A stretch of DNA of 41,595 nt. Source: a virus. Where the stretch lies: positions 1 to 41,595 of the IMG/VR virus record IMGVR_UViG_3300023116_000100; one strand, written 5' to 3'. Below, one piece after another: positions 1-9,180 of this stretch (positions are counted from its first letter, which is position 1; each line of letters begins with the position of its first letter). A program made the position numbers and the translations under genes. A model generated the notes under the pieces. That model saw only the letters and a program-made list of their open reading frames with translations, was not told the DNA's origin and made no database searches.

Positions 1-3000
1 CCTCTTGTTCTGATGATGCCACCCAAGTTTCCCAATGGTATCGACCTACAGATGCTACATCCGGTCGTCCTACATCGCTATAGATCTGCGGTAACCGTTT
101 TTGAAGTGATTTCTCCATTGCTTCGTAAACAAGAAGTCCACGGGCACCATAGGTTAGATTAGATAATGCAGAACCATTAACTAACTCCCCATTGTTCTTG
201 TACCCATCGTATAGGTTTATACCTGAGAAACGTCCGTCATTCCACATTTGACGCATCTGGACGCGGTCAAGGACCATGACGTCATTGTAACCAGTGACTA
301 ATAGGGCAAAAGAAACAACTTTGTTGTCAATCCCAGCTCCTTCACCCATACGCAAGAATTGCCGTCTGACATCTTTCCCAGTGTACTGGGGATCAGACAT
401 CATGTCATGAAGTACTTTTAACCTGGAACGTCCGTCGCCTAATCCAGCGTCTTGTGACATCTTTGTGAGGAAATGCTGACCAAACGAGTTTAGGTTATGC
501 GTTGCTCCAGCACCTGGTTTCCCTGACCCTTTAGGTGCAGCTGTTTTTGCCCATTCTTTATATGCGTCGAGATCTAATTTACCCTCAGATGCCTGTTTAA
601 TCCATTTATCAATCCCAGAGAATGAGTCCATAAATAGGCTCTCTTGGACATAAGGACTAACTCCTCGAGACAGATAACCCCAGAGGAAAAGGCGTCCTGT
701 ATCTTCGACGTCAATTTCACCGTCGTAGTATGCCTTGCGGAACTCTGCGGCTTTTGCAAATCCATAATCGGCATCTGCAATTTGACCAGGAGTAAGTGTA
801 GAAAGTAGCTTCTGTGCACCACCGTTGTTTAAATCTTCGATGAACCCGTGTGGTTGAACTGGGATGTCGTCAGTCGCCAATGCGTCACCCATCATGGATG
901 CCCATGACTCAGGAGATCCTGCTGGGTCTTCATGACGTTCTAATACTTCATCGATGCCCTCTATTTGACGTGATGCATTTTTATTCTTTGTATCAACAAG
1001 AACAAGAGGTTTACCTTCACGGTATGACGGTGCCCTTACACGTAAGTGAGGGAGTAAACTGTGGTTTGTTTTACCTTCAGGGGCATCAATTTGTTGGTGA
1101 ACAACAGGTGTAGGAGCTGATAGAGCAGCTGTTTGTACCGTAGTTGGAGTAGGTATTTCTGGGTTAATGGAACCCAGGATTGGCTCATCTGGAGACACAC
1201 GTGGAGCCTGCTGACCAATCACACGATCAACGTACGGTTTGACGTACGCATCGATGGCGTCCTGAGGTACTCCTGCCTCCTGCAGTCTTGCGATCTGTGC
1301 TTCTGCAGTTGCAACAGGGTCTGATCCCAGGTTGTTTGCCAGGACATCGAGGGACGTGAGAAGTTGACCCTTCTGTGCCTGATTGAGATCCGGGTCTCCA
1401 ACGACACCCTCACTAAGCTCTCTGTTGGCATCGATGTTGTTCTGGATACCACGGTTGTAGTTTTCGACTGTGGTGTACCGTGGACCATATGTCTGCGTGT
1501 CTACGTTTGAAGCCTGCCCAGGTTGTCCTTGTTGTGGTGTGCTTAATGAGTTCGGTGGTCGAACTTGAGGGGCATACCCTTCGTTCTCTGCCTGAAACTG
1601 GCGTACCGCACGTATGAGTGTGCTCAGGTCACCTACGCGACCTCCGGTTGCGACGCTCTGTTCGTACTCAGAGATAGCACGGTTCAAAGCCTTACTTTTG
1701 TTCATACCCTTTAGAGCACGTAAGATCCTAGCTACACCGCCACGATCTAACCCTGTGGCATCTTCCATTGTGAACTGTGGTGATCCTGGTGTCGCTGGAG
1801 CGTTCTTCTGTGTAAGCTCTAAGTTTAGATCTCTTTGCTCCGCTTCGCGCTCTTGGCGTTTAGCTTCTTGAGCTGCAGCTTGAGCTTCCTTTTCAGCTTG
1901 AGCCCTTAAAGCTTCATCTTGCTCTTGCTGCTCTCTGATACGCTCTGCAGCTACTACGGACTCACCTTCTGGTGTAGGCAATCCTTCGCTACCCTCGTTA
2001 CGTCGAACATAACGATCAACTCGGGACCTGCGACCTGTGAGCTTATCGATGGCACGTCCAGTAGCATAAGCACCTGCTTGAGGCACTACAGATGTTCCAC
2101 CAGTAGAAACAGCGCCAGCAATAGTAGCTAAAGGAGACAGGGTACCAGTAACAACGCGAGAAGCACCGTCGTAGCTATTGATGTTCTGGTCAAATGGGTT
2201 GAAGACGTCAGTGAACCTGGATAGGCCACCCTTGTAACCTTCGTTGTGAACCTCAGTCAGCTGATTAAGTTGCAGCATTAGGTTAATCGCTTGCTGACCT
2301 TCAGCTGTATCCCCAACCAGGCGACGCATAGCATCGATCTCTTGTTGACCGACGGTGGACTTAGTCTTGTTACGAGCTTCTCGGTATGCAGCCTGTGCCA
2401 GGATCTTGTCTGCTGTTTCCTGGTATGTCTCTTTGTCAGTTGGTTTTACTGCACCACCAAGGTCTCTAAAGAGTTTCTTTAACTCTTCGGACATTTGGAT
2501 GTGTGCTTTGTCTATAGTCTCTCGAGCACCTTTAGTGGAACCTGCGCCAACGTCTCTTAGGTCATAACCATTAGCTTCTGCGATTGTGCGTAGGCGACGT
2601 GCGAAGTCACCAGCAGCAGCTGCAGACTCTGGGTCCATATTACTTGGGTCGGTTAAGTCACCATTGTCTTTAAAAAGACGTGTGGTTGCGCCAGCTGTTT
2701 CCCTGGCACCTCTAAGCATACCACCAGCACCTGTACCCTGTACGATACCAGCAGCTGCTCTGTCTGCGGCTTCGGCAATTTCAAATCCCTTTTTAGTACC
2801 TACAGTCTCACCAGCATACTCAACGGGATTTTGGATCATCTCAGTACCACCTTCCTTAAAGGAAGCTGTACCAGTGCGACCCAGTGCAGTTTTACCTGCA
2901 GTCTTCCCAAGTATAGATGTAGCTCCAATCTTTTCAGCTGTCGCCATAACCCCAGATGCTACAACTGCATAAGCTAGATCTTCTGGTGTGGGGTTCTTTC

Positions 3001-3598
3001 TACCGTCGTTCTCTGCTCTCTTCTCCGCTATTTGAGATATGTATGACAAGAAGTATGTTGGAGCGTTTAGATATGCCGCGACCATATCAGGTAAAGAGGT
3101 AACTGCCCCCTCACCCATGAACGCTAGTACATTACTAGCTGATGGGTCGTCTTTAACTTGCTCCCAAGAGACTGTAGGGCTGTAGTTAAGCTCCTTACGC
3201 TTGTCTTTGATGAACTTAGATGCGTTATCGAATTCATTTCCAGTAAAACCAAACGGGTTCTTTAACTTCTCTACCTCTGGGCTGTTTCCAACAAACTTAG
3301 CATTACCAATGTTTGACCAATCGATACCTAAAGGCTGCTTAGGATCACCAGGTAGAACCAATCTAGTGTCTTCTTTTCCTGTAAATGCGTCTAAAACAGT
3401 ACCAGGAAGATCTATGAGCCCCTGACCAATACGCATCGCACTGTCAGTAATACCATCGAAGATATTGTTATTAGGCTGCTGCTGTTGCTGAGGGGCTTTG
3501 TAGGATCTTATAGCTTTTGCCAGTTTAGTTGCCGCTGCGGTATCACCAGCGGCATCAGCCGCTTGAAGTGCGCGTTTCAAGCGTTCTAAATCAGCCAT
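1..3598 (-). CDS. Giant virion-associated polyvalent-type protein, version A (3' end missing)
   Basis: An open frame runs from an ATG at 3598 (AGGA-type ribosome site, gene ends 17 bp upstream) to the window edge, 1199 codons without a stop. The N-terminus (MADLERLKRALQAADAAGDT) resembles a short motif found at the start of many phage internal virion proteins. A Gln run (about residues 40-44) and small-residue hydrophobic stretches follow, then a helical Ala/Glu/Gln coiled coil (about 550-600). Residues about 305-805 match the protein at 37419-41595 at roughly 90 percent, after which the two are unrelated. The A-specific part, from about 1186 down to 1, is a globular domain I could not assign; it contains FALLVTGYNDVMVLDR. 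Its place after two ejection-like genes suggests a protein packaged in the head and injected with DNA. That role is inference. Confidence 0.8.
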   Translation of the reverse strand, partial: MADLERLKRALQAADAAGDTAAATKLAKAIRSYKAPQQQQQPNNNIFDGITDSAMRIGQGLIDLPGTVLDAFTGKEDTRLVLPGDPKQPLGIDWSNIGNAKFVGNSPEVEKLKNPFGFTGNEFDNASKFIKDKRKELNYSPTVSWEQVKDDPSASNVLAFMGEGAVTSLPDMVAAYLNAPTYFLSYISQIAEKRAENDGRKNPTPEDLAYAVVASGVMATAEKIGATSILGKTAGKTALGRTGTASFKEGGTEMIQNPVEYAGETVGTKKGFEIAEAADRAAAGIVQGTGAGGMLRGARETAGATTRLFKDNGDLTDPSNMDPESAAAAGDFARRLRTIAEANGYDLRDVGAGSTKGARETIDKAHIQMSEELKKLFRDLGGAVKPTDKETYQETADKILAQAAYREARNKTKSTVGQQEIDAMRRLVGDTAEGQQAINLMLQLNQLTEVHNEGYKGGLSRFTDVFNPFDQNINSYDGASRVVTGTLSPLATIAGAVSTGGTSVVPQAGAYATGRAIDKLTGRRSRVDRYVRRNEGSEGLPTPEGESVVAAERIREQQEQDEALRAQAEKEAQAAAQEAKRQEREAEQRDLNLELTQKNAPATPGSPQFTMEDATGLDRGGVARILRALKGMNKSKALNRAISEYEQSVATGGRVGDLSTLIRAVRQFQAENEGYAPQVRPPNSLSTPQQGQPGQASNVDTQTYGPRYTTVENYNRGIQNNIDANRELSEGVVGDPDLNQAQKGQLLTSLDVLANNLGSDPVATAEAQIARLQEAGVPQDAIDAYVKPYVDRVIGQQAPRVSPDEPILGSINPEIPTPTTVQTAALSAPTPVVHQQIDAPEGKTNHSLLPHLRVRAPSYREGKPLVLVDTKNKNASRQIEGIDEVLERHEDPAGSPESWASMMGDALATDDIPVQPHGFIEDLNNGGAQKLLSTLTPGQIADADYGFAKAAEFRKAYYDGEIDVEDTGRLFLWGYLSRGVSPYVQESLFMDSFSGIDKWIKQASEGKLDLDAYKEWAKTAAPKGSGKPGAGATHNLNSFGQHFLTKMSQDAGLGDGRSRLKVLHDMMSDPQYTGKDVRRQFLRMGEGAGIDNKVVSFALLVTGYNDVMVLDRVQMRQMWNDGRFSGINLYDGYKNNGELVNGSALSNLTYGARGLLVYEAMEKSLQKRLPQIYSDVGRPDVASVGRYHWETWVASSEQE
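2589..2687. repeat. 99-bp exact repeat, internal copy
   Basis: These 99 bases are identical to 41497-41595, the last bases of the window. The base just before the match differs (g at 2588, a at 41496). Both copies encode the same frame of the giant protein. The match ends only because the window ends. Confidence 0.97.
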
Positions 3599-3614
3599 AA
3601 GTTTTTCCTAAGTG

Positions 3615-4487
3615 TTAATATTCGACAGGATCTGGGTCGTACTTATCGACCAAGGCATCTATGGGGTCATCCACACTGCCACCGTAATCAGATGGCTTGA
3701 TACCTTTCATGGCAGCAGCTTCTTTGGTAATGCCGTTGTCTCGAAGTTGTTTGAGGACTTCTAACTGAGGTTTTAACCAATCAATCCATTTCTGCTCAGT
3801 GTCAGTTATGTCAGGTGTAGGAGATAAGAAGAGTTTCATCTCACGATCTGAAATTGCGCCTTTCGTTTGGGCAATCTTAGCTAAAGCATAATCAACCTTG
3901 ATCTCTTGAAGTTTAAGGCGCTTTGCAGCCAGTTTGGGGTCAGCTCCTAACCACTTGAAACCTTTATTGTCTATGAAAGCACCAACAGTACCAGCCCAAG
4001 GGCCAGTCAAATCATCTCGAGACTGAAGATCTTTCAAAAGACCTTCTAATGTATTGATCTGTGAGAAATCAGGTTGAGCCTCATCTTTCTTTTTGGCCTT
4101 CATTTTCATACGAGCGATACGCTCACGGAGAACTCTATCTTCTTCTGCCTTTGCTTGTGCATATTCAGCGTTGTATCGATCCATGTCCGCCTGGCGGTTG
4201 TAATCCATGACCTGACCAAATGAGTCAGTACCAGCTTTAAAAGCAGCTAAATTACCATTCGAAGCTGCACCAGCAATATTACCACCCATTCGGATCAATG
4301 CTTCGTTCATACCAATCCGGTTGTTAGGCATCTGAGGTATTCTCGCGGAGCCTCGAGCGTTACCCGTGGCACCATTCTGCATCGCCTGGGCCTGCATGAT
4401 GGGGCTCATGTAGCCCTGCGGTACTGGTTGTCCGAAGTTATTAGTCAGGACACCTGGACCTTGGTTTGGATTGAAAAAGAAGTTCAT
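3615..4487 (-). CDS. Putative internal virion / DNA-ejection protein (290 aa)
   Basis: The protein begins with an Asn/Gln/Pro/Gly-rich low-complexity stretch (residues 1-50), then an Ala/Gly-rich helical part. A strongly charged coiled coil follows at about 95-140, ending in a Lys-rich block (RMKMKAKKKDE). The C-terminal half is a mixed globular domain that includes GPWAGTVGAFIDNKGFKWLG. It lies between a Gly-rich putative ejection protein (4500-5576) and the giant protein gene, with gaps of 12 and 16 bp, so the three are one operon. Podoviruses commonly encode their ejection proteins as such a consecutive set (P22 gp7, gp20, gp16; T7 gp14, gp15, gp16). I recognise no specific family, so the role rests on position and composition. 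Confidence 0.75.
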   Translation of the reverse strand: MNFFFNPNQGPGVLTNNFGQPVPQGYMSPIMQAQAMQNGATGNARGSARIPQMPNNRIGMNEALIRMGGNIAGAASNGNLAAFKAGTDSFGQVMDYNRQADMDRYNAEYAQAKAEEDRVLRERIARMKMKAKKKDEAQPDFSQINTLEGLLKDLQSRDDLTGPWAGTVGAFIDNKGFKWLGADPKLAAKRLKLQEIKVDYALAKIAQTKGAISDREMKLFLSPTPDITDTEQKWIDWLKPQLEVLKQLRDNGITKEAAAMKGIKPSDYGGSVDDPIDALVDKYDPDPVEY

Positions 4488-4499
4488 TCTATCGTTCCC

Positions 4500-5576
4500 T
4501 TATGTCCACATCCCCATACCGCCGCCGAAGTTACCCATACCACCGGACGGATACATCATCGTGCTGGGTACACCGCCGCTACCAAATATATTCCCGCCCA
4601 TTTGGTTACCAAAACCATAGCCAGCCATAGCTCCACCAACAGCAGCTGCACCTGGTGAAACATTGTTGACTCGATAATTGCCTTGACCTGGTGAACCTGA
4701 GGCTAAGAAAGAACCGTAGTCCTTCCCGAGGTCATACAAGTAGTTAGTTTGGTAGTCGAAATCAGCTCTGTCGGCGTTAAGGCGGCCCTGATCCCAGGCG
4801 TTCTGGTTGTTCCCAGCACTGAGACGGTTGTTAATGGCCGTACCGACCATGTTGTTACCCATGTTAAAGGTGTTACCGAGGTTATTATTGGCGTTAGTTG
4901 CACCAGCAAGAGAGCGTAACGACTGATCGAACTCAGTGTTCGACTGACGCAGACTTGCGTCTCTCAGGTTGTTGTAGACGTCAGAACTTACGTCAGCCAG
5001 ACGATCACCATAGGCACGTTCTGCGATTGCTGAAGCTACACCTGCTCTACTGGAGTTAGCGTTTCCAGATCCTGATGCAGACATGTTAATACCAGGCAGT
5101 GTTTGCTCTTCGAGCCGACGTGTGTCGTCACGCATCATGGCTTTGACGATGGGGCTCATGTTGTCCTGGGCAAACTGGTCAGCCTTGGTCATCATGTCAG
5201 GTCGATTGACCATGCCTGAATAGGCGTCGAACAGGTTGTTTTGGTTGTCTACGAAACCACCAGTCCGATCCATAATACTCTGGCCAAGACTTTGGTTTTG
5301 ATTACCGTATCCATAGAGGGCCTGGTTTGCATCGAGCTGCATTTTGTTAGGGTCTGCGTATGTCTCACCCTGGTAAGGACCAACGTCTCTGACATCTCTA
5401 TAGTCTCGATTAACCTGATCAAGGTTATCTCTGACGTAAGGCATGGCTGCGTTCAGATACTGATTGTTCATCGCGTTTGCTTGGTTGATAGCTTTTGACT
5501 GCTGCTTCCCACCGAGATACGACAAACCTCCGCCAATGATGGCTGATCCAATTGCCGCTGTTGCTACCCATGCCAT
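4500..5576 (-). CDS. Putative DNA-ejection / internal virion protein, Gly/Asn-rich (358 aa)
   Basis: The N-terminus (residues 2-24) is a hydrophobic Gly/Ala segment, AAIGSAIIGGGLSYLGG, that looks membrane-inserting. An Asn/Gln-rich helical region follows, and the last 60 residues are a Gly/Met/Asn-rich tail (FGGGMGMWT end). This plan of N-terminal glycine-zipper helix, amphipathic helices and Gly-rich tail is usual for small ejection proteins such as P22 gp7 or T7 gp14, which form a channel in the host envelope. The gene stands first of three probable ejection genes, directly after the cupin-like gene. Function is inferred from composition and order; no catalytic motif is present. Confidence 0.78.
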   Translation of the reverse strand: MAWVATAAIGSAIIGGGLSYLGGKQQSKAINQANAMNNQYLNAAMPYVRDNLDQVNRDYRDVRDVGPYQGETYADPNKMQLDANQALYGYGNQNQSLGQSIMDRTGGFVDNQNNLFDAYSGMVNRPDMMTKADQFAQDNMSPIVKAMMRDDTRRLEEQTLPGINMSASGSGNANSSRAGVASAIAERAYGDRLADVSSDVYNNLRDASLRQSNTEFDQSLRSLAGATNANNNLGNTFNMGNNMVGTAINNRLSAGNNQNAWDQGRLNADRADFDYQTNYLYDLGKDYGSFLASGSPGQGNYRVNNVSPGAAAVGGAMAGYGFGNQMGGNIFGSGGVPSTMMYPSGGMGNFGGGMGMWT

Positions 5577-5578
5577 GC

Positions 5579-6046
5579 TTAGGTTTCCTTCTGTTCAAGA
5601 AAAGCATTCAGACCACTCAGGTCTGGCTCTTCGAGCCCCATTGCTTCGTAAGTTGGGCTGATGACCTCTTCCTCGACTTTGTCTAAGTCCTTTTCTTCGG
5701 TCTGTTTGGTTAAATGTACTGTCGTTAAGATGGTGTCCTCTTCGATGTAGAAGACACGCTTTGCACCAGCTGGAGAAACAAAGGTCAGAGGCCCAGTCAG
5801 ACGCTGACGTCCACCGTTCTCTGACACCACCAGGATGGTACCTTTCATTAAGAAAGTCAGATGAGGCTTCTTGTGAAGCTTACCGACCACGACCATGCCC
5901 TTTGGCATAAATAACTGCCTAGCATAGGTCGAACACCCATAGTCATCGTCCGTGGGCGTAAAGAAATGCTCTAGTTCTGTTTTATCTGTCTCGTCCTTGA
6001 TCTGGCCCTTTTCAACGCCATACATCATCATAGCTTCGAACTTCAT
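5579..6046 (-). CDS. Cupin-like virion-region protein (155 aa)
   Basis: I chose the ATG at 6046 (MKFEAMMMYGVEKG) because AAGGA lies 8 bp upstream. An in-frame ATG at 6085 overlaps the upstream stop as ATGA and would add 13 residues. The middle (about 50-120) alternates beta strands and glycines in a jelly-roll pattern: PKGMVVVGKLHKKPHLTFLM, then GTILVVSENGGRQRLTGP and FVSPAGAKRVFYIEEDTILT. This fits a small cupin-fold protein of the kind found in the tail-gene blocks of marine podoviruses. The C-terminus is acidic. Its function is unknown. It sits between tail genes and the ejection genes, so a structural or assembly role is the simplest guess. Confidence 0.7.
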   Translation of the reverse strand: MKFEAMMMYGVEKGQIKDETDKTELEHFFTPTDDDYGCSTYARQLFMPKGMVVVGKLHKKPHLTFLMKGTILVVSENGGRQRLTGPLTFVSPAGAKRVFYIEEDTILTTVHLTKQTEEKDLDKVEEEVISPTYEAMGLEEPDLSGLNAFLEQKET

Positions 6047-6081
6047 GATAGAAGTCCTTAGCTCGAGATCCTGTTTTAAGA

Positions 6082-6360
6082 TCATACCTGCACCCAAGCA
6101 GAACCGTTGTAGACCATCAGGCCTTGGGTTCCGTCCCCTAATGGGTCCCATGGAGACACGGCGTATCTCACCATACCCTTCTTCGGGTTGTCAGGGGGGT
6201 TGTCCAGGACCTGGATGGAACCCTCTATGACAGATCTTATGGTGTTCTCGATCTCCTGGAGTTCCTGATCAACATACAACCTGAGAGCCTCTGGAACGTC
6301 CGGAATAGATCCTCGAGAGTAACCTTGGATCGTGATGTCTGTGACTTTGTTGACCGCCAT
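6082..6360 (-). CDS. Small tail-associated protein (92 aa)
   Basis: This short protein has a central helix (DVPEALRLYVDQELQEIENTIRSVIEG). Its C-terminal motif, NPKKGMVRYAVSPWDPLGDGTQGLMVYNGSAWVQV, is the strand-turn-strand module that phage fibre and tail proteins use to join domains; the fibre gene at 29215 has a similar LYHDSTSGNLKYYTGSAW. It begins 2 bp after the tail protein gene at 6363-7970 and ends inside the possible upstream start of the next gene. A tail accessory or fibre-connector role is inferred from the motif and position. Confidence 0.72.
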   Translation of the reverse strand: MAVNKVTDITIQGYSRGSIPDVPEALRLYVDQELQEIENTIRSVIEGSIQVLDNPPDNPKKGMVRYAVSPWDPLGDGTQGLMVYNGSAWVQV

Positions 6361-6362
6361 CG

Positions 6363-7970
6363 CTAACGTCTCCCAGTCGTTATGATGTCGAAGTCAAATC
6401 CATTGAGATCGAAGTCTTTCTCGGTAGAACTGGTGATCTTATAGCTCAGATATCTACCAGCTGATCTTGAGTCGATCTTATACTCGGTACCGCTATCGAA
6501 GTTGTATGTAGAACCATAGTTTGGCGTGGAATTCGGCAGATCGGCAGCACCCATGGTGACATCGAAGGTCTTATCTGTGGCCACAGTGGAGAACTGAGGC
6601 ATCATCTTTCGGATGTTCTTGTAGCCAGAGAGAGGTACCTGGAGTTCATCCAGGTCTATACCGATACGCTCTAGAAACACTGGTTGTGTAGCCACAGTGT
6701 TCAGTGGTTTCGAGACAGTCGAATATTCATCGATACCATCTAACGCATAGAGCTTGTGATCACTTATGCCCTCTGATGCCATCGAGCGTCCAAACATAAG
6801 AGTATGTCGGTTGTACCCTGATACCTGGGATGCGTAAGTTCCACCAGCTGTACCGTAAGTTAGGCTTGAGTTCGCATAGGTTGAGCTTGTGCTTACGTTG
6901 GCCGTGGACCCACTGACGACATTTGGAAGGTCTATGAACGTCCAGGTGTTACTCGGTATGTTGAAGACCGCTGCCCGGTTACACCCGTCTTCTTCGGTGA
7001 AGACTGACATGTCATCGCCAGACCTGTAGCAGAAATAGACGTCATCTCTAGATTGGTCGTACTGAACAAAGCACATCTCTTTTGTGCTGTTGTCTATGCC
7101 TGCAAAGATGTAATCCCTGACACGCCCGTCAGCTATAGACTGCTTCGAGAGGCCATCAGTGACATAGATGTCGTCATTATCGAAGACATAATGCTTACCG
7201 TTCACCTCAGCGATACAGTTCTGACTGATGACACCAGCGTCATCGAACCGCTTACGGAAGTTGAATATGAATGTTCCACCTACGAAATCCATCGACCACA
7301 CCTGGTCTGACGAATAGATCAGGAAGTTGTTACCGAGGGTGGCACCATCGATGATAGGGGTGGTCATCTGAACCAGGTCGTTGAAACCTGCAGACTTGGT
7401 TGTGTCTGTAGCATCCCAGCTGCCTGGAGGGTTGTTAGCTAAGGCTATATCTGAGAAACGAACACGGGTTGGATATGACGTACTACTCTCTGTCATGTCC
7501 ATTGCGATCAGGAAGTCACCGAATGACCTTAGAGATGCTGCACGCCATCCTGAGTCCCAGTTTGGTAACGCAGTGAATGCACTGTCTGCTGGTTTCCTGT
7601 GGTATGGAACCGAGTCTGCCCGGTTCAAGTAGGTGACGTTTGCAAGCTGAGACCCAGTGACAGGGGTATCAGACGCAGATAACGCCGAGTTAAGTACCTG
7701 TGTAGTGGTCCCGTTGACGTACTCATAGATGTCGAAGTCGTCAGTAATCAGATAGATCTGGTCAAAACCACCAGCGTTGAACGTACTGTAGATATGCCGT
7801 GGTGTGTACGAGAAGTCATTGACATCACGGAAGCCTGGAGCACGTCTGATGGCTCCCTGGTCAAACCTGACGTTCTTTGCCCTAGTGAATGCATTAAGAG
7901 GCAGGGTAAATGGGTCTTTATCAGTTATTACGCCTACGGCCCCGAGATCTCGGATAGGGACGTTAGGCAT
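6363..7970 (-). CDS. Tail hub / nozzle-like beta-rich protein (535 aa)
   Basis: This is a large beta-rich protein with repeated strand-turn patterns such as FDQIYLITDDFDIYEYVNG, GKHYVFDNDDIYVTDG and HKLYALDGIDEYSTV, consistent with a beta-propeller. The N-terminus (PIRDLGAVGVITDKDPFTLP, then NVRFDQGAIRRAPGF) is typical of the tail tube or nozzle proteins annotated in phiEco32/SU10-like and marine podoviruses; T7 gp12 fills the corresponding position in T7. In such phages this protein forms the tail below the adaptor and contacts the host. The gene follows the short fibre-like gene at 7989 and precedes a tail accessory gene. The family name is from memory of the pattern; the tail role is fairly secure. 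Confidence 0.78.
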   Translation of the reverse strand: MPNVPIRDLGAVGVITDKDPFTLPLNAFTRAKNVRFDQGAIRRAPGFRDVNDFSYTPRHIYSTFNAGGFDQIYLITDDFDIYEYVNGTTTQVLNSALSASDTPVTGSQLANVTYLNRADSVPYHRKPADSAFTALPNWDSGWRAASLRSFGDFLIAMDMTESSTSYPTRVRFSDIALANNPPGSWDATDTTKSAGFNDLVQMTTPIIDGATLGNNFLIYSSDQVWSMDFVGGTFIFNFRKRFDDAGVISQNCIAEVNGKHYVFDNDDIYVTDGLSKQSIADGRVRDYIFAGIDNSTKEMCFVQYDQSRDDVYFCYRSGDDMSVFTEEDGCNRAAVFNIPSNTWTFIDLPNVVSGSTANVSTSSTYANSSLTYGTAGGTYASQVSGYNRHTLMFGRSMASEGISDHKLYALDGIDEYSTVSKPLNTVATQPVFLERIGIDLDELQVPLSGYKNIRKMMPQFSTVATDKTFDVTMGAADLPNSTPNYGSTYNFDSGTEYKIDSRSAGRYLSYKITSSTEKDFDLNGFDFDIITTGRR

Positions 7971-7988
7971 ACATTTGGTTCCTAAAGA

Positions 7989-8816
7989 TCAATTACCAAT
8001 GGCGATATACAATGTGGTTGGGATGGTACTGCTGGTTAATGTTGTAAACCCGGATCTATCACGATCCCAACTTGAAAAGTACCTGGAATCAACACCCGCC
8101 GCATACCTGTCACCTATTTGAGTTATCACGGCAAAACAGTTGTTTGGAAAAGGGTCAGCGGTACCAGAAGAGTCTTTGAAGGTGACGGTACGCTCTGCAA
8201 TAGACCCAGTTTGTACATCGACCCCCCATTTAATAATTAGACCGTTTGATAACTCTATAGATCCATATGTGTCATTGGCATTATTCAAGCCAGATGACGT
8301 ATCATAGTCATAACTCGTTACAGTCAGTGCACTAGAAGCAGCTGAAGCTATCGCTGTGATGTGACCAAAGTCATCTAGAGTTATACCCTGGATAAAGGTG
8401 TTACCACTGTTACTTACAGATGCTTGAGATGACGTGTCAGCGTGACTGATAGTACGGTTAGCCGCTAGAGTACCACCACCAGTTAAACCAGTGCCTGCGC
8501 TGATGGTGACACTTGTCTCTACCTTATCATCTAATTGTGTCTGGAGACTGCTGGTTACACCCGATGAGTAATTAAGCTCTGCTGCAGTTGCCGTGACATC
8601 CCCGAGCTTGGTTAGGTCGGCTGTGGTGACGTCCGCACCATCAAGCTTGTTTATCTCGGCAGCTGTAGCGGTCACTGCTGCACTGATGTTCGGGAAGGTG
8701 TTCTTTATGGTGGACTTCAGCAGGCGCAGGTGATCGTCTGCCTGCGATAGGCCATCTGTTGCCGCTGGATTACTTGTGTTCAATCCATCGACATACGTAG
8801 CTGACTCCAATGCCAT
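7989..8816 (-). CDS. Short tail fibre-like protein (275 aa)
   Basis: The N-terminus (MALESATYVDGLNTSNPAATDG, then LSQADDHLRLLKSTIKNTFP) is a widespread phage tail-fibre head. Repeats of the TATAAEINKLDGADVTTADLTKLGDVTATAAEL type follow (about 48-90), then a beta region (KVETSVTISAGTGLTGGGTL) and a globular C-terminus that could be a receptor-binding tip. It is the first gene after the roughly 1-kb non-coding region, and its leader carries a hairpin at 8842-8868 and an AAGGA ribosome site 10 bp before the ATG. With the long fibre at 25739-29215 this gives two fibre genes at opposite ends of the virion block. Confidence 0.82.
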   Translation of the reverse strand: MALESATYVDGLNTSNPAATDGLSQADDHLRLLKSTIKNTFPNISAAVTATAAEINKLDGADVTTADLTKLGDVTATAAELNYSSGVTSSLQTQLDDKVETSVTISAGTGLTGGGTLAANRTISHADTSSQASVSNSGNTFIQGITLDDFGHITAIASAASSALTVTSYDYDTSSGLNNANDTYGSIELSNGLIIKWGVDVQTGSIAERTVTFKDSSGTADPFPNNCFAVITQIGDRYAAGVDSRYFSSWDRDRSGFTTLTSSTIPTTLYIAIGN

Positions 8817-8841
8817 GTCGGTTGGTTCCTTATGTGTGAGG

Positions 8842-8868
8842 GGGACCGCTTTTGTAGCGTCGGGTCCC
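8842..8868 (-). promoter_or_regulatory. Hairpin in the leader of the first tail gene
   Basis: GGGACC and GGTCCC pair, with an inner GCT/AGC stem and a short A-rich loop. No T run follows, so it is not a simple terminator. It may be a processing site or mRNA-stabilising 5' structure, as at T7 RNase III sites. Confidence 0.5.
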
Positions 8869-8905
8869 TACTTTTGTGGGGCTGGGGGTCTGCCTTGAGA
8901 GGTCT

Positions 8906-8929
8906 AACAACAACAACAACAACGACAAC
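8906..8929. repeat. AAC trinucleotide run
   Basis: Eight AAC-type triplets, one interrupted as GAC, lie in the late-gene leader (GTT repeats on the transcribed strand). Function unknown. Confidence 0.9.
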
Positions 8930-9065
8930 CCTTTAACCCCATTTTGAAATCTATTGATCTAAAGAGGTACCTGGGGGTCAAATCTTCGAGGATGGTACCT
9001 AATTCCTGGTCAGCGTATAGGGGAGCTGGTGTAAACCATTGATAAACCTAGCTTTCCTGGGTCAA

Positions 9066-9080
9066 CGGATACACTATCCG
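9066..9080. repeat. Short palindrome within a repeated 14-mer
   Basis: CGGATA-CAC-TATCCG is a 6-bp inverted repeat around a 3-base centre. It overlaps CAACGGATACACTA (9063-9076), which recurs without the palindrome at 9578-9591. It could be a protein-binding site. Confidence 0.5.
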
Positions 9081-9104
9081 ATGACCAATGACCTACCTGA
9101 TCCA

Positions 9105-9124
9105 AGACATTAGGAGACATTAGG
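9105..9124. repeat. Tandem pair of 10-bp repeats
   Basis: AGACATTAGG occurs twice in direct succession, about 55 bp from the 11-bp array. Confidence 0.8.
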
Positions 9125-9180
9125 CGATCCTTGTCTGGAGAGGCCTTCAGTCTTTTAATTGCAAATCGGGACCTAGACCA

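Noticed and set aside
2646-2658. GGGTCGGTTAAGT inside the giant gene (also at 41554-41566) as further promoters
   Set aside because: One extra base breaks the conserved motif, flanking bases do not match, and the site is inside conserved coding sequence.
2586-2972. Plus-strand Ala/Pro-rich 128-aa frame
   Set aside because: It lies opposite the giant gene, which has the continuous conserved frame; no other gene is on this strand.
9063-9076. Plus-strand T7-like promoter (contains ACACTAT)
   Set aside because: No plus-strand gene follows, and the second copy at 9578 lacks a suitable start region.
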